This document shows positions 24,442 through 33,834 of a DNA stretch of 45,277 bases, piece by piece (the stretch's first letter is position 1; each line of letters begins with the position of its first letter). Source of the DNA: Acidobacteriaceae bacterium (GTDB lineage: Bacteria; Acidobacteriota; Terriglobia; Terriglobales; Acidobacteriaceae). The stretch is from positions 1 to 45,277 of the forward strand of contig PMYL01000041.1 of assembly GCA_003170825.1 (NCBI GenBank). The letters are read 5' to 3'. The notes under the pieces were generated by a model. The model made no database searches and was not told the origin of the DNA. It saw only the letters and a program-made list of their open reading frames with translations. A program made the translations under genes and the position numbers.

Positions 24442-25962
24442 ATGAATTGGAAAGATCTGATCGAAGAAGTAACGGCCGTCGGGGCTGGCGGCGGCTCAGA
24501 CGAGCCGGTGGCGGGCGTGGAGTACGACTCGCGCAAAGTGCGGCCCGGCTCGGTGTTTGTGGCCATGAAGGGCGGCTCGACCGACGGCAATCGCTACGTC
24601 GAGAAGGCCATCGCCGCGGGGGCGCTGGGCATCATCACCGACTCCGCGCCGAAGTTCGATCATCTGTTGGTCTTTCAATCCGGCCTGCCGGTGCTGGAGG
24701 TCGAACACGGCCGGCGCGCGCTGGCCCAGGCTTCGGCGGCCTTCTTCGGTCATCCCGAGCGCAAATTGGCGGCTACCGGCATCACCGGGACCAATGGCAA
24801 AACCACCACGGCCTTCCTCACCGAGGCGCTGCTGAACGCGGCTGCCCGCACCACCGTGCTGGTGGGGACGATTGAATATCATGTGGCTGGTGAGGTGCGC
24901 CCCTCTGTGCATACCACGCCAGAGTCGCGCGATCTCTTCGGGCTGATGGCTGAGGGCGTGGGCCGCGGAGCCACCGAGTTGGTGACCGAGGTTTCAAGCC
25001 ACGCTCTGGACCAGGGCCGGGCGATAGGTTTGAGTTTTGACGTGGCCGTCTTCACCAACCTCACCCGAGACCACCTCGACTATCACAAGACTATGGAGCA
25101 GTACTTCGCGGCCAAGCGTCTGCTCTTCGACGGCACGGTCTATCCGGCTCCGCGCGTTGCGGTGGTGAACGCGCACGATCCTCGCGCGGAGGATTTGGCT
25201 GCCGCCGCGCGCAAGGCAGGCGCGGAGGTGCGGACTTACGGCATCGGCCAGGGCGACTGGCGCGCCGCAGGCCACTCGCTCACTCCCGGCGGCGCGGTTC
25301 TCGAACTCGAAACGCCGGCGGGCTCGGCCAAAGTGACTTCCCGCCTGGCCGGCGAAGTGAACATTCTCAACCTGCTGGCCGCGTTCACGGCTGCCCATGC
25401 GCGCGGCGTGCCGTTTGCCGATCTGGTTGAATTTGTTCCCCGGCTTCAGCCTGTTCCGGGCCGCTTCCAGTCCGTCGATGCCGGCCAACCCTTCACGGTG
25501 ATCGTGGACTACGCCCACACCGACGACGCGCTCCGCAACCTGACAGCTCTTGCGCGCCAGATGACGGGTCGCCGCGGCGACTCCGGCAAGCGGGTGATTA
25601 CTGTCTTCGGCTGCGGCGGCGACCGCGACCGCACCAAGCGCCCGAAGATGGGCCAGGCTGCCGGTGCGGGCAGCGATTTTGTGGTGGCCACCAGCGACAA
25701 TCCCCGCTCCGAGGAGCCGCTGGCGATTCTGTCCGAGATCGAGCCGGGATTGAAGGCCAGCGGAGTCCAATACACCATCGAGCGGGATCGCGCCGCGGCC
25801 ATCCGGCTGGCGCTTGAGGCCGCCACGGCGGGCGACGTGGTTCTGATCGCGGGCAAGGGCCACGAGAAGGAGCAGATTCTGGCCGGCGGCAAAATTCCTT
25901 TCGACGACACGCAGATTGCACTTTCATCGTTGGCTGATTTGGGCTATCGTGGGGGGCAATGA
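24442..25962 (+). CDS. murE: UDP-MurNAc-L-Ala-D-Glu:meso-DAP ligase
   Basis: Adds the third stem-peptide residue in peptidoglycan synthesis. 506 residues with the ATP loop TGTNGKTTT near 115-123 and Asp419-Asn-Pro-Arg in SDNPRSEEP. DNPR is the meso-diaminopimelate specificity motif, so the wall should be of the mDAP type. A TACAAT at 24426-24431 lies 10 nt before the ATG and may mark a near-leaderless start for the dcw transcript. The stop overlaps the murF start (ATGA). mraZ, rsmH, ftsL and ftsI, which commonly precede murE, are not upstream here. Confidence 0.95.
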   Translation: MNWKDLIEEVTAVGAGGGSDEPVAGVEYDSRKVRPGSVFVAMKGGSTDGNRYVEKAIAAGALGIITDSAPKFDHLLVFQSGLPVLEVEHGRRALAQASAAFFGHPERKLAATGITGTNGKTTTAFLTEALLNAAARTTVLVGTIEYHVAGEVRPSVHTTPESRDLFGLMAEGVGRGATELVTEVSSHALDQGRAIGLSFDVAVFTNLTRDHLDYHKTMEQYFAAKRLLFDGTVYPAPRVAVVNAHDPRAEDLAAAARKAGAEVRTYGIGQGDWRAAGHSLTPGGAVLELETPAGSAKVTSRLAGEVNILNLLAAFTAAHARGVPFADLVEFVPRLQPVPGRFQSVDAGQPFTVIVDYAHTDDALRNLTALARQMTGRRGDSGKRVITVFGCGGDRDRTKRPKMGQAAGAGSDFVVATSDNPRSEEPLAILSEIEPGLKASGVQYTIERDRAAAIRLALEAATAGDVVLIAGKGHEKEQILAGGKIPFDDTQIALSSLADLGYRGGQ

Positions 25963-27362
25963 AGCTCACACTGGCAGAGGCGGCAATCGGCGCGGGCGCG
26001 GTGCTGGAGGCGCCGGCCAGCATTCCGAACGCCGGCGCGCTGGTGGTGAGCGGCTACTCCATCGACTCGCGCACGGTGGCTGCCGGCGAGCTGTTTTTTG
26101 CGGTGCGCGGCGAGCGGTTGGACGGGCACGACTTTGTGGCCTCGGCGCTCGAGCGCGGGGCCGTTGCGGCGGTGGTGTCGCGGGCGCTGGTGGCCACGCT
26201 GCCCGATGCGGTGCTGGCCGCGCCGCTGCTCATCACCGAAGACCCGCTGCTTGCGTTGCAGGCTCTGGCCGCGCATATTCGCCGCCAGTGGGGCCGGCGC
26301 GTGGTGGCTGTCACCGGCTCGGCCGGCAAAACCACCACCAAGGAGGCAGTGGCCGCGGCGCTGGGCGCGAAGTTCCATGTGCTCAAGTCCAGGGGCAATC
26401 TGAACAACGGCTTCGGCCTGCCGCTGCAACTGCTGCGCCTGGAGCCGGAGCACGAGTACGCGGTCGTCGAGATGGGCATGAATCACGCGGGCGAGATTGC
26501 GGCGCTGGCGCGCATGGCCAGCCCGGACTGGGGCGTGGTGACCAACGTGGGCACCGCGCACATCGAGAACTTTGCCGACGGGCAGGCTGGGATCGCCCGC
26601 GCCAAGCTTGAGCTGGTGGACGCGCTGCCGGCCAACGGCGTGGCCTTCCTCAACTGCGACGATCCGTACGTTTCGCAGTTTGGCCGCGACTTTCTCGGCC
26701 GCGTTGTTTATTTTGGCGCCGGCCCCTGCGCCGATCCGCTGCTTCTTGAAGGCACAGAAGATCTGGCGGGCCTGCATCTCAAGTTTCGCGCCGGGGAGCG
26801 GGAGGGCGAGTTGACGCTGCACCTGCTGGGCGCGCACAACGCATCGAATGCGCTGGCCGGACTCGCCGTAGCTTTGGAAGCGGGCGTCGAGCTGGAGGCC
26901 GCTGTCGCGGCACTCGCATCGCTGACTGCCGGCGACAAGCGCGGCCAGGTGATCGAGATTGGCGGCGCCACGCTTCTGAACGACAGCTATAACTCGAACC
27001 CCGAGGCGCTGCGCTCGATGATTCGCACGCTGGTAGGGCGCCCGGCAGGCCGCCGCATTTTGGTGGCCGGGGAGATGCTCGAACTGGGCGAGCATGGCCC
27101 CGCTTTGCACGCCGCCTGCGGACGCGCCGCCGCCGAGGCTGGGCTCGACCTGGTTGCCGGCGTGCAGGGCAACGCCGAGCATTTGGCAGCGGCCGCCTGC
27201 GCGGGTGGGGTCGCATCGCTGTTCCTGCCCAACGCCGAAGCCGCCGGCCGCTGGCTCCTGCAAAATCTCCAGCCCGGTGACGTAGTGCTGGTGAAGGGTT
27301 CGCGCGGCGTGCATCTGGAGCGGGCCATCGAGGCGCTGAAGCAGCAGCCGGAGCTCAACTGA
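25959..27362 (+). CDS. murF: UDP-MurNAc-tripeptide:D-Ala-D-Ala ligase
   Basis: Adds D-Ala-D-Ala to complete the UDP-MurNAc pentapeptide. 467 residues with the Mur ligase P-loop TGSAGKTTTKE near 119-129, NLNNGFGLPL, MGMNHAGEI and LLNDSYNSNP, all characteristic of MurF. Four-base overlap with murE indicates coupling; mraY follows after 83 bp. Confidence 0.95.
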   Translation: MKLTLAEAAIGAGAVLEAPASIPNAGALVVSGYSIDSRTVAAGELFFAVRGERLDGHDFVASALERGAVAAVVSRALVATLPDAVLAAPLLITEDPLLALQALAAHIRRQWGRRVVAVTGSAGKTTTKEAVAAALGAKFHVLKSRGNLNNGFGLPLQLLRLEPEHEYAVVEMGMNHAGEIAALARMASPDWGVVTNVGTAHIENFADGQAGIARAKLELVDALPANGVAFLNCDDPYVSQFGRDFLGRVVYFGAGPCADPLLLEGTEDLAGLHLKFRAGEREGELTLHLLGAHNASNALAGLAVALEAGVELEAAVAALASLTAGDKRGQVIEIGGATLLNDSYNSNPEALRSMIRTLVGRPAGRRILVAGEMLELGEHGPALHAACGRAAAEAGLDLVAGVQGNAEHLAAAACAGGVASLFLPNAEAAGRWLLQNLQPGDVVLVKGSRGVHLERAIEALKQQPELN

Positions 27363-27445
27363 AACCGCGCGCTTCCACAGCCGTCCGTGCCCCCGGCCCT
27401 GTAAAATCAACCTGAAACCCGCCTCATTCCGGCTCTGGAGGCCAC

Positions 27446-28585
27446 TTGCTTTACTGGCTGCTCTACCAAAAGCTGTATCCGTTCTTTCACCCGTTCCGGA
27501 TCTTCCGCTACCTCACGTTCCGCACCGCCTTTGCCTCGGGCACGGCGCTGCTGATCGCGCTGTTCATCGGCCCCTGGGTGATCCAGAAGCTGCGCGAGTT
27601 CCAGATCGGCCAGTTCATCCGCGAGGACGGGCCGCAGTCGCACCTGAAGAAGTCGGGTACGCCCACCATGGGCGGCGTGCTGATCGTGATTGCGATTCTG
27701 CTGCCCACGGTGCTGTGGTCCGACCCCGCCAATCCGTTTGTCTGGATCGCGGTCTTTTCGACCCTCGCCTTTGGGGCCATCGGCTTTGCCGACGACTACA
27801 TAAAGGTGGTCCAGCGGCGCAACCTGGGCATGACGGTGCGCGCCAAGCTGCTGTGGCAGGGGCTGGCCGGAGCCCTGGTAGCCATTGCTCTGGTGGTGCT
27901 GGAGCAGTTCAAGGTATTTTCCACGCGGTTGACGGTGCCGTTCATCAAGCAATGGAGTCCCGACCTTGCCTGGCATGCGTGGCCCAGCACCGTCCCCCAT
28001 CTTTGGTTTCTGGCCTTTCTGCCGTTCGTCGCATTCATCGTCTTCGTGCTGATGGGTTCGTCCAACGCCGTGAACCTGACCGATGGGCTGGACGGGCTGG
28101 CCATCGGTTGCACCATCATCGCCGCGGGCGCGCTGGCGGTGCTCACTTATGTCAGCGGCCACGTGGTCTTTGCCGACTACCTGGAGCTGCAGCGCATGCC
28201 CATGGTGGGCGAGTTGACCGTCTTTTGCGGGTCCATGGTGGGCGCTTCCATCGGTTTTCTCTGGTACAACGCCCATCCGGCGGAGATTTTCATGGGCGAT
28301 GTGGGTTCGCTGGCCCTGGGCGGGGCCGTCGGCACGGTCGCCATCATCATCCGCCAGGAGCTGCTGCTGCCGTTCATCGGCGGCATCTTCATCCTGGAAG
28401 CGGTCTCGGTGATCCTGCAAGTGGGCAGCTACAAGCTGCGCAACAAGAGGCGTATCTTCAAGATGGCCCCGCTGCATCACCACTTCGAACAATTGGGCTG
28501 GAGCGAATCCAAAGTCATCGTTCGCTTCTGGATCGCCGCCCTGGTGTTTGCATTGTTTGCACTCACCACCCTGAAACTGCGTTAG
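27446..28585 (+). CDS. mraY: Phospho-MurNAc-pentapeptide translocase
   Basis: Integral membrane enzyme transferring phospho-MurNAc-pentapeptide to undecaprenyl phosphate, forming lipid I. 379 residues beginning with a TTG codon ([14 protein letters not shown]), supported by GGAGG a few nt upstream and by the usual family N terminus. Active-site motifs: [18 protein letters not shown], and HHHFEQLGW in the fourth cytoplasmic region. About ten hydrophobic segments are evident. Confidence 0.95.
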   Translation: MLYWLLYQKLYPFFHPFRIFRYLTFRTAFASGTALLIALFIGPWVIQKLREFQIGQFIREDGPQSHLKKSGTPTMGGVLIVIAILLPTVLWSDPANPFVWIAVFSTLAFGAIGFADDYIKVVQRRNLGMTVRAKLLWQGLAGALVAIALVVLEQFKVFSTRLTVPFIKQWSPDLAWHAWPSTVPHLWFLAFLPFVAFIVFVLMGSSNAVNLTDGLDGLAIGCTIIAAGALAVLTYVSGHVVFADYLELQRMPMVGELTVFCGSMVGASIGFLWYNAHPAEIFMGDVGSLALGGAVGTVAIIIRQELLLPFIGGIFILEAVSVILQVGSYKLRNKRRIFKMAPLHHHFEQLGWSESKVIVRFWIAALVFALFALTTLKLR

Positions 28586-28643
28586 ACAGGGTCCGCGCGG
28601 TGCAAGATAAAAGAGAGTCGCGGATCGCAGGAGCCAGATCGGT

Positions 28644-30023
28644 ATGGATTTGAAAGGCAAGAAAGTTCTGGTCGTGGGACTGGGGAAATCCGGTCTGGCG
28701 GCGGCGTTGTTTCTGCGCCGGCGCGGCGCGCAAGTGACGGTCTCCGACATTCGCAGCGCCGAGGCGCTGGCCAAGGAGATCCCCGCCTTGATCGAAGAGG
28801 GCATCATGGTGGAGGCCGGCGGCCACGGCCTGCTCACCTTCCGCCGCCAGGACCTGATCGTGGTGAGCCCCGGCGTGCCGCTGGATACGCCTGAACTGGC
28901 GCAGGTGAAGAGCTTCGGCCTGCCGGTCATCGGCGAACTCGAACTGGCCGCGCGCTTTCTGAAGGGCAGGATGCTGGCCATTACCGGCTCCAACGGCAAG
29001 ACCACGACCACCGCGCTGGTGGGTGAAATCCTTTTGAAGGCCGGCATCCCCACCCTGGTCGGAGGCAACATCGGCGTCCCGGTGGTGGCCCTGATCGATC
29101 AAAGCACGGACGAAACCTGGTCGGTGCTGGAGGTCTCCAGCTTCCAGCTTGAAAGCACCGATCAATTCCACCCCAGCATTGCCGTGATCCTGAACATTAC
29201 GCCCGACCACCTGGACCGGCACGGCAGCTTAGAGAACTACGCGCTGGCCAAGGAGCGTATCTTTGCCGCGCAGACCGCAGAGGACTGCCTGGTGCTGAAC
29301 GCCGACAATGAGCGCGCCGCCGAGGCCGCATCCCGTTCGGCAGCCAAAGTCTATTGGTTTTCCATCGAGCATCCGGTCGAGCGGGGCGCCTGGTTGGAGG
29401 ATGGTACCGTGGTTTATCGTCCGCAAAAGGACGCGGCGACTGAGACGGTCATGCCGCTGAGCGGAATCCCGCTCAAGGGCGCGCACAATGTGGAGAATGT
29501 GCTGGCCGCGGTGGTTGCGGCCCGGCTGGCCGGCGCCCCGGCGGACGCGATTCGCCAGGCCGTCGAGAGCTTCCAGGCGGTGGAGCACCGGCTGGAGTTC
29601 GTGGCCACGGTCAACGGCGTCGAGTATTACAACGACTCCAAGGCCACCAATGTGGACGCGACGGCCAAGGCCGTAGCCGCCTTTGACTCGGGCATTCACC
29701 TCATCCTGGGCGGCAAGGACAAAGGCTCCCCGTACACTGTGCTCGCGCCCCTGCTGCGGGCGCGGGTGCGCGCTGTCTACACCATCGGTTCCGCGGCCGC
29801 CAAAATCGAGTCCGAATTGCGCGGGGTGGTCTCAATCCTCTCCTGCCAGACGCTGGACAATGCGGTGAGCGCGGCGGCCTCCGCGGCGCGACCGGGCGAG
29901 GTGGTGCTGTTGGCGCCGGCCTGCTCCAGCTTCGACCAGTTCGAAAACTACGAGCACCGCGGCCGCGTCTTCAAGGAACTCGTCGGCGAACGCCGAGGTC
30001 AGAAGGCATGGCCAAACTCGTAG
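28644..30023 (+). CDS. murD: UDP-MurNAc-L-Ala:D-Glu ligase
   Basis: Adds D-glutamate as the second stem residue. 459 residues. N-terminal Rossmann GLGKSGLAAALFL, ATP loop TGSNGKTTTT near 113-122, EVSSFQLE, ITPDHLDRHG and YYNDSKATN are standard MurD motifs, and the C-terminal domain includes LILGGKDKG and APACSSFDQF. The end overlaps the ftsW start by 16 bp. Confidence 0.95.
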   Translation: MDLKGKKVLVVGLGKSGLAAALFLRRRGAQVTVSDIRSAEALAKEIPALIEEGIMVEAGGHGLLTFRRQDLIVVSPGVPLDTPELAQVKSFGLPVIGELELAARFLKGRMLAITGSNGKTTTTALVGEILLKAGIPTLVGGNIGVPVVALIDQSTDETWSVLEVSSFQLESTDQFHPSIAVILNITPDHLDRHGSLENYALAKERIFAAQTAEDCLVLNADNERAAEAASRSAAKVYWFSIEHPVERGAWLEDGTVVYRPQKDAATETVMPLSGIPLKGAHNVENVLAAVVAARLAGAPADAIRQAVESFQAVEHRLEFVATVNGVEYYNDSKATNVDATAKAVAAFDSGIHLILGGKDKGSPYTVLAPLLRARVRAVYTIGSAAAKIESELRGVVSILSCQTLDNAVSAAASAARPGEVVLLAPACSSFDQFENYEHRGRVFKELVGERRGQKAWPNS

Positions 30024-31111
30024 GGGTCGACAAGTGGATGTTCTTCACCACGCTGCTGCTCATCGTGGTGGGGCTGGCAATGGTCTTTTCCGCCTCGGCC
30101 GTGGTGGCGCAGGAGCGCTACCACTCCCCCTATGCGTTTGTGGGCAGACAGGCCGTCTGGGCGCTGGCCGGCGTGCTGGCCCTGTTAGTCCTGATGCACG
30201 TGGACTTCAGTGTCTACAACTCGCCCAAGTTCATCTATCCCGCCCTGTGCGCGACCACGCTGCTGCTGGTGCTGGTCTTCTTTATTCCCGGCTCGCACAA
30301 CACCCATCGCTGGATTCGCTTTGGCGGCTTCTTCACCTTTCAGCCCTCTGAGATCGCCAAGCCGGTGCTGGTGCTGTTTCTGGCCTGGTTTCTGCACACC
30401 CGCCTGGACGACCTGCGCGACTGGAAGCGCACCCTGCTGCGCGCGGCCATCATGCCGCTGGTTTTTATTCTCCTCATCGTTTGCCAGCCCGACCTGGGCA
30501 CCGCGCTGGTTCTGGCCGGCGTAACCGCCATGATGCTGGTGCTGGCCGGCATGGAGTGGAAGTATCTGCTCGTCGGCGCGGGCCTGGCGCTGCCCGGCCT
30601 GGCCGCGCTGCTCTTCATGGTTCCCTGGCGCTTCCGGCGCATACTGGTCTTCCTCAACCCGAACTGCGATGCAAAGGACGCCGGGGGCGCCGGCTACCAC
30701 ATCTGCCAGTCGCTGATCGCGGTGGGCACCGGCGGCGTTACCGGCCGCGGCTACATGGAGGGCATGCAGAAGCTCTTTTACCTGCCCGAGGCTTCCACCG
30801 ACTTCATCTTCGCCAACATCGCCGAGGAGCTTGGCTTCATCGGCGCCATCGTGATTTTGCTGCTCTTTGTGGTGCTGGGCGTGCGCGGGTTCCGCGCGGC
30901 CTTTCACTCCCAGGATTCCTTTGCCCGGCTGGCCGCCTTCGGCATCACCACCACCATCGTGCTGCAGGCCTTTTTCAACATCAGCGTGGTGCTGTCCCTG
31001 GTGCCTACCAAAGGGATTCCGCTGCCTCTGATCTCCTCCGGCGGGACTTCGCTCTTCTTCACCCTGGCCAGCATCGGAATTCTGCTCAACATTACCAAGA
31101 AGGCGGATTGA
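30008..31111 (+). CDS. ftsW: Peptidoglycan polymerase FtsW (SEDS family)
   Basis: SEDS glycosyltransferase that polymerises lipid II at the septum with a class B PBP. 367 residues with about ten hydrophobic segments, RWIRFGGFFTFQPSEIAKP, the catalytic-loop neighbourhood LPEASTDFIFANIAEELGF, and the C-terminal signature TKGIPLPLISSGGTS. Its stop is followed after one base by the ATG of an unrelated-looking orphan gene. Confidence 0.93.
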   Translation: MAKLVGVDKWMFFTTLLLIVVGLAMVFSASAVVAQERYHSPYAFVGRQAVWALAGVLALLVLMHVDFSVYNSPKFIYPALCATTLLLVLVFFIPGSHNTHRWIRFGGFFTFQPSEIAKPVLVLFLAWFLHTRLDDLRDWKRTLLRAAIMPLVFILLIVCQPDLGTALVLAGVTAMMLVLAGMEWKYLLVGAGLALPGLAALLFMVPWRFRRILVFLNPNCDAKDAGGAGYHICQSLIAVGTGGVTGRGYMEGMQKLFYLPEASTDFIFANIAEELGFIGAIVILLLFVVLGVRGFRAAFHSQDSFARLAAFGITTTIVLQAFFNISVVLSLVPTKGIPLPLISSGGTSLFFTLASIGILLNITKKAD

Positions 31112-31112
31112 T

Positions 31113-31532
31113 ATGACTAAGAAAAATCGCAATATTCTCTTGATTGTACTCGGCTTGTTCGTGGCTGGCGGGGTTGTCACAGCTTACGAAATTTATAAGA
31201 CCTTCTACAACGAGATTCTCGAAACAAGATTAATTTCGAATTTCAACGTCGAAGAAATTCACGGCTCACATCCTACAATTTTGAGAATCTCTGGAATGCC
31301 GATGTATAGCGGCATGATTGTGCGCTCGGTTACTCAGAAGAAAAACGGTTCAACTATCGTTGTTATGATTCATCTTGCCCTAGTAGGTCTAGCGAAGCCA
31401 AAATATGTCGGAAACTTCATTGAATATGAAATGACAATTCCAGACTCAGTAAATGAAGTGCAGTTTGGACGTAGCGGAACGCCTATCTGGAAGAGGGGAA
31501 CTACTTTGGCGCCTCTCTTTGAAAGGCGCTAA
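31113..31532 (+). CDS. Unknown membrane-anchored protein inserted between ftsW and murG
   Basis: Not recognised. 139 residues: a short basic N terminus, one membrane segment (ILLIVLGLFVAGGVVTAYEI), then a mostly beta-strand soluble domain (LRISGMPMYSGMIVRSVTQK; GSTIVVMIHLALVGLAKP) ending NEVQFGRSGTPIWKRG. The FG-x5-IWxR ending also occurs in small uncharacterised bacterial proteins. Base composition (about 42% GC by eye) is far below the flanking dcw genes. It starts 1 bp after ftsW and ends 1 bp before murG, so it should be co-transcribed. The domain would face the periplasm. A role in wall synthesis is possible by location but not shown; recent transfer is as likely. Confidence 0.75.
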   Translation: MTKKNRNILLIVLGLFVAGGVVTAYEIYKTFYNEILETRLISNFNVEEIHGSHPTILRISGMPMYSGMIVRSVTQKKNGSTIVVMIHLALVGLAKPKYVGNFIEYEMTIPDSVNEVQFGRSGTPIWKRGTTLAPLFERR

Positions 31533-31533
31533 A

Positions 31534-32631
<1,098 letters not shown>

Positions 32632-32652
32632 CCGCGGTAAGACGCCCCGTGC

Positions 32653-32688
32653 CCCACCCTTTCGCCTTCATTCTGGCGAAAGGGTGGG
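32653..32688. repeat. Perfect 14-bp-stem hairpin
   Basis: CCCACCCTTTCGCC (32653-32666), an 8-nt loop, and the perfect complement (32675-32688). There is no T-tract, so it is not a standard terminator. It resembles the short palindromic repeats scattered in Acidobacteriota intergenic DNA, an inference from memory of such genomes. Confidence 0.7.
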
Positions 32689-32699
32689 AAACCACGGCA

Positions 32700-32818
32700 T
32701 GTTTCAAAAAATGGTTCAGCAGACGTCAACTCGAATCCCTCAGGGGCTAACGCCCATTGTTTTCAGTCCTTTGTGGCACGACTGAAGTCGTGCCCTGATA
32801 CAAGGCGATTTTGAAACA
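32700..32818. mobile_element. MITE-like 119-bp element
   Basis: Perfect 10-bp terminal inverted repeats, TGTTTCAAAA (32700-32709) and TTTTGAAACA (32809-32818), enclose non-coding DNA with an internal hairpin GGCACGAC-TGAA-GTCGTGCC. No target-site duplication is evident. No transposase is encoded. Confidence 0.5.
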
Positions 32819-32865
32819 CGCTCTACGAATCTCGACCAGAATCTGTTCGTCTTCAACCCAACGAA

Positions 32866-32897
32866 AAAAGCCCGCCTGCCGAAGCAGACGGGCTTTT
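32866..32897. terminator. Bidirectional terminator between murG unit and Gly-rich gene
   Basis: Stem AAGCCCGCCTGC / GCAGACGGGCTT with CGAA loop and one G-T mismatch, flanked by A-run on the left and T-run on the right, so it can serve the minus-strand Gly-rich gene ending at 32917 and plus-strand transcription from murG. Confidence 0.85.
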
Positions 32898-32916
32898 CTG
32901 GGAAAAGCCGCAGAAC

Positions 32917-33585
32917 TTACCGGTGTCCGCCGCCGCCGCCACCGCCATGGCCGCCGCCGCCACCCGCATGGCCGCCACCGCTGAATCCGCCGCCACCTGC
33001 ATGCCCGCCGCCGCCACCGCCGTGGCCGCCGCTGAATCCACCGCCTGAGCGCCCACCGCCGCTAAATCCGCCGCGTGCTCCGCCACTGTACCCGCGTGCA
33101 CCGCCGGCATAACCGCGTCCCGCTCCGGCATAACCGCCGCGATTGGCGCCGCCGTAAGTCCCGCGTCCCGCGCCGGCATAACCGCGTCCCGCTCCGGCAT
33201 AACCGCCGCGATTGGCGCCGCCGTAAGCCCCGCGTCCCGCATATCCGCCACGACCGCCGTACCCGTGGCCGCCGCGACCACCCCAGCCGCCGCGACCCCA
33301 GCCCCGGCCGCCGTACCGGCCGCCGCCCCAACCCCAGCCATACCACGGCCCGACGCCCATGAACATGCCGTCCATGAACCAATCCGCACCGTAATAGCCG
33401 TAAGGCGCGCAGGCATAGGGGTAGTAAGAGTAATAGCCCCAATCGCACGTCGGCGGACCGTAATCCATGGGAGAGTCAACGACCGCTGGGCCAACTCCAA
33501 CACCCTCATCCACTTGGGCCGTTGCCGTTGCCGCGAACGGCAGAGCCAGAAGCATCGCTACAAGAACCAGTCGCATACTCCGCAT
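32917..33585 (-). CDS. Secreted glycine-rich repeat protein
   Basis: 222 residues from the ATG at 33585, which has AAGGAGG 5 nt upstream. A Sec signal peptide (RLVLVAMLLALPFAATATA) is followed by a Tyr/Pro/Cys segment (CDWGYYSYYPYACAPYGYYG), then a long Gly/Arg/Tyr region and a Gly/His C terminus (GGGGHAGGGGFSGGGHAGG). A 23-residue unit (YGGANRGGYAGAGRGYAGAG + RG + one residue) is tandemly repeated, encoded by a 69-bp repeat. Function unknown; a surface or envelope-associated low-complexity protein. It is oriented against the dcw genes and splits murG from murC. Confidence 0.75.
   Translation of the reverse strand: MRSMRLVLVAMLLALPFAATATAQVDEGVGVGPAVVDSPMDYGPPTCDWGYYSYYPYACAPYGYYGADWFMDGMFMGVGPWYGWGWGGGRYGGRGWGRGGWGGRGGHGYGGRGGYAGRGAYGGANRGGYAGAGRGYAGAGRGTYGGANRGGYAGAGRGYAGGARGYSGGARGGFSGGGRSGGGFSGGHGGGGGGHAGGGGFSGGGHAGGGGGHGGGGGGGHR
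33103..33227 (-). repeat. 69-bp tandem coding repeat
   Basis: Two near-identical units with 69-bp period (first copy from 33103, second from 33172) inside the glycine-rich gene. The period is a multiple of three, so unit number can change without frameshift. Confidence 0.8.
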
Positions 33586-33834
33586 GACATCCTCCTTGTG
33601 CTGCCCCGTCCTGCCGATCCGGACCTGGGATCCGGAGTCGAACTCCGTCCTCAGCACCTGCCGGCTCCTGGGTGGTCTTCCCAACCGGCTTCTGACCATT
33701 AGAACAACATTCCCGCGATTAAGTTGCGGTCCTTTTCAAAGAATCGTTCAGCTCAGGCAAAAGGGCAAGGTTTTTTGTATGCGCGCCTCCGGGGCCCTGC
33801 CCGCGCGAATGGTAAAGTGGAGTTTCGCACCCCC

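Noticed and set aside
27407..29071. 554-codon minus-strand ORF rich in His/Gln/Asp/Gly
   Set aside because: Antisense shadow spanning mraY and the start of murD.
33103..33240. Regular repeats considered as a CRISPR array
   Set aside because: The units are tandem, in-frame coding repeats of a Gly-rich protein with no unique spacers and no cas genes.
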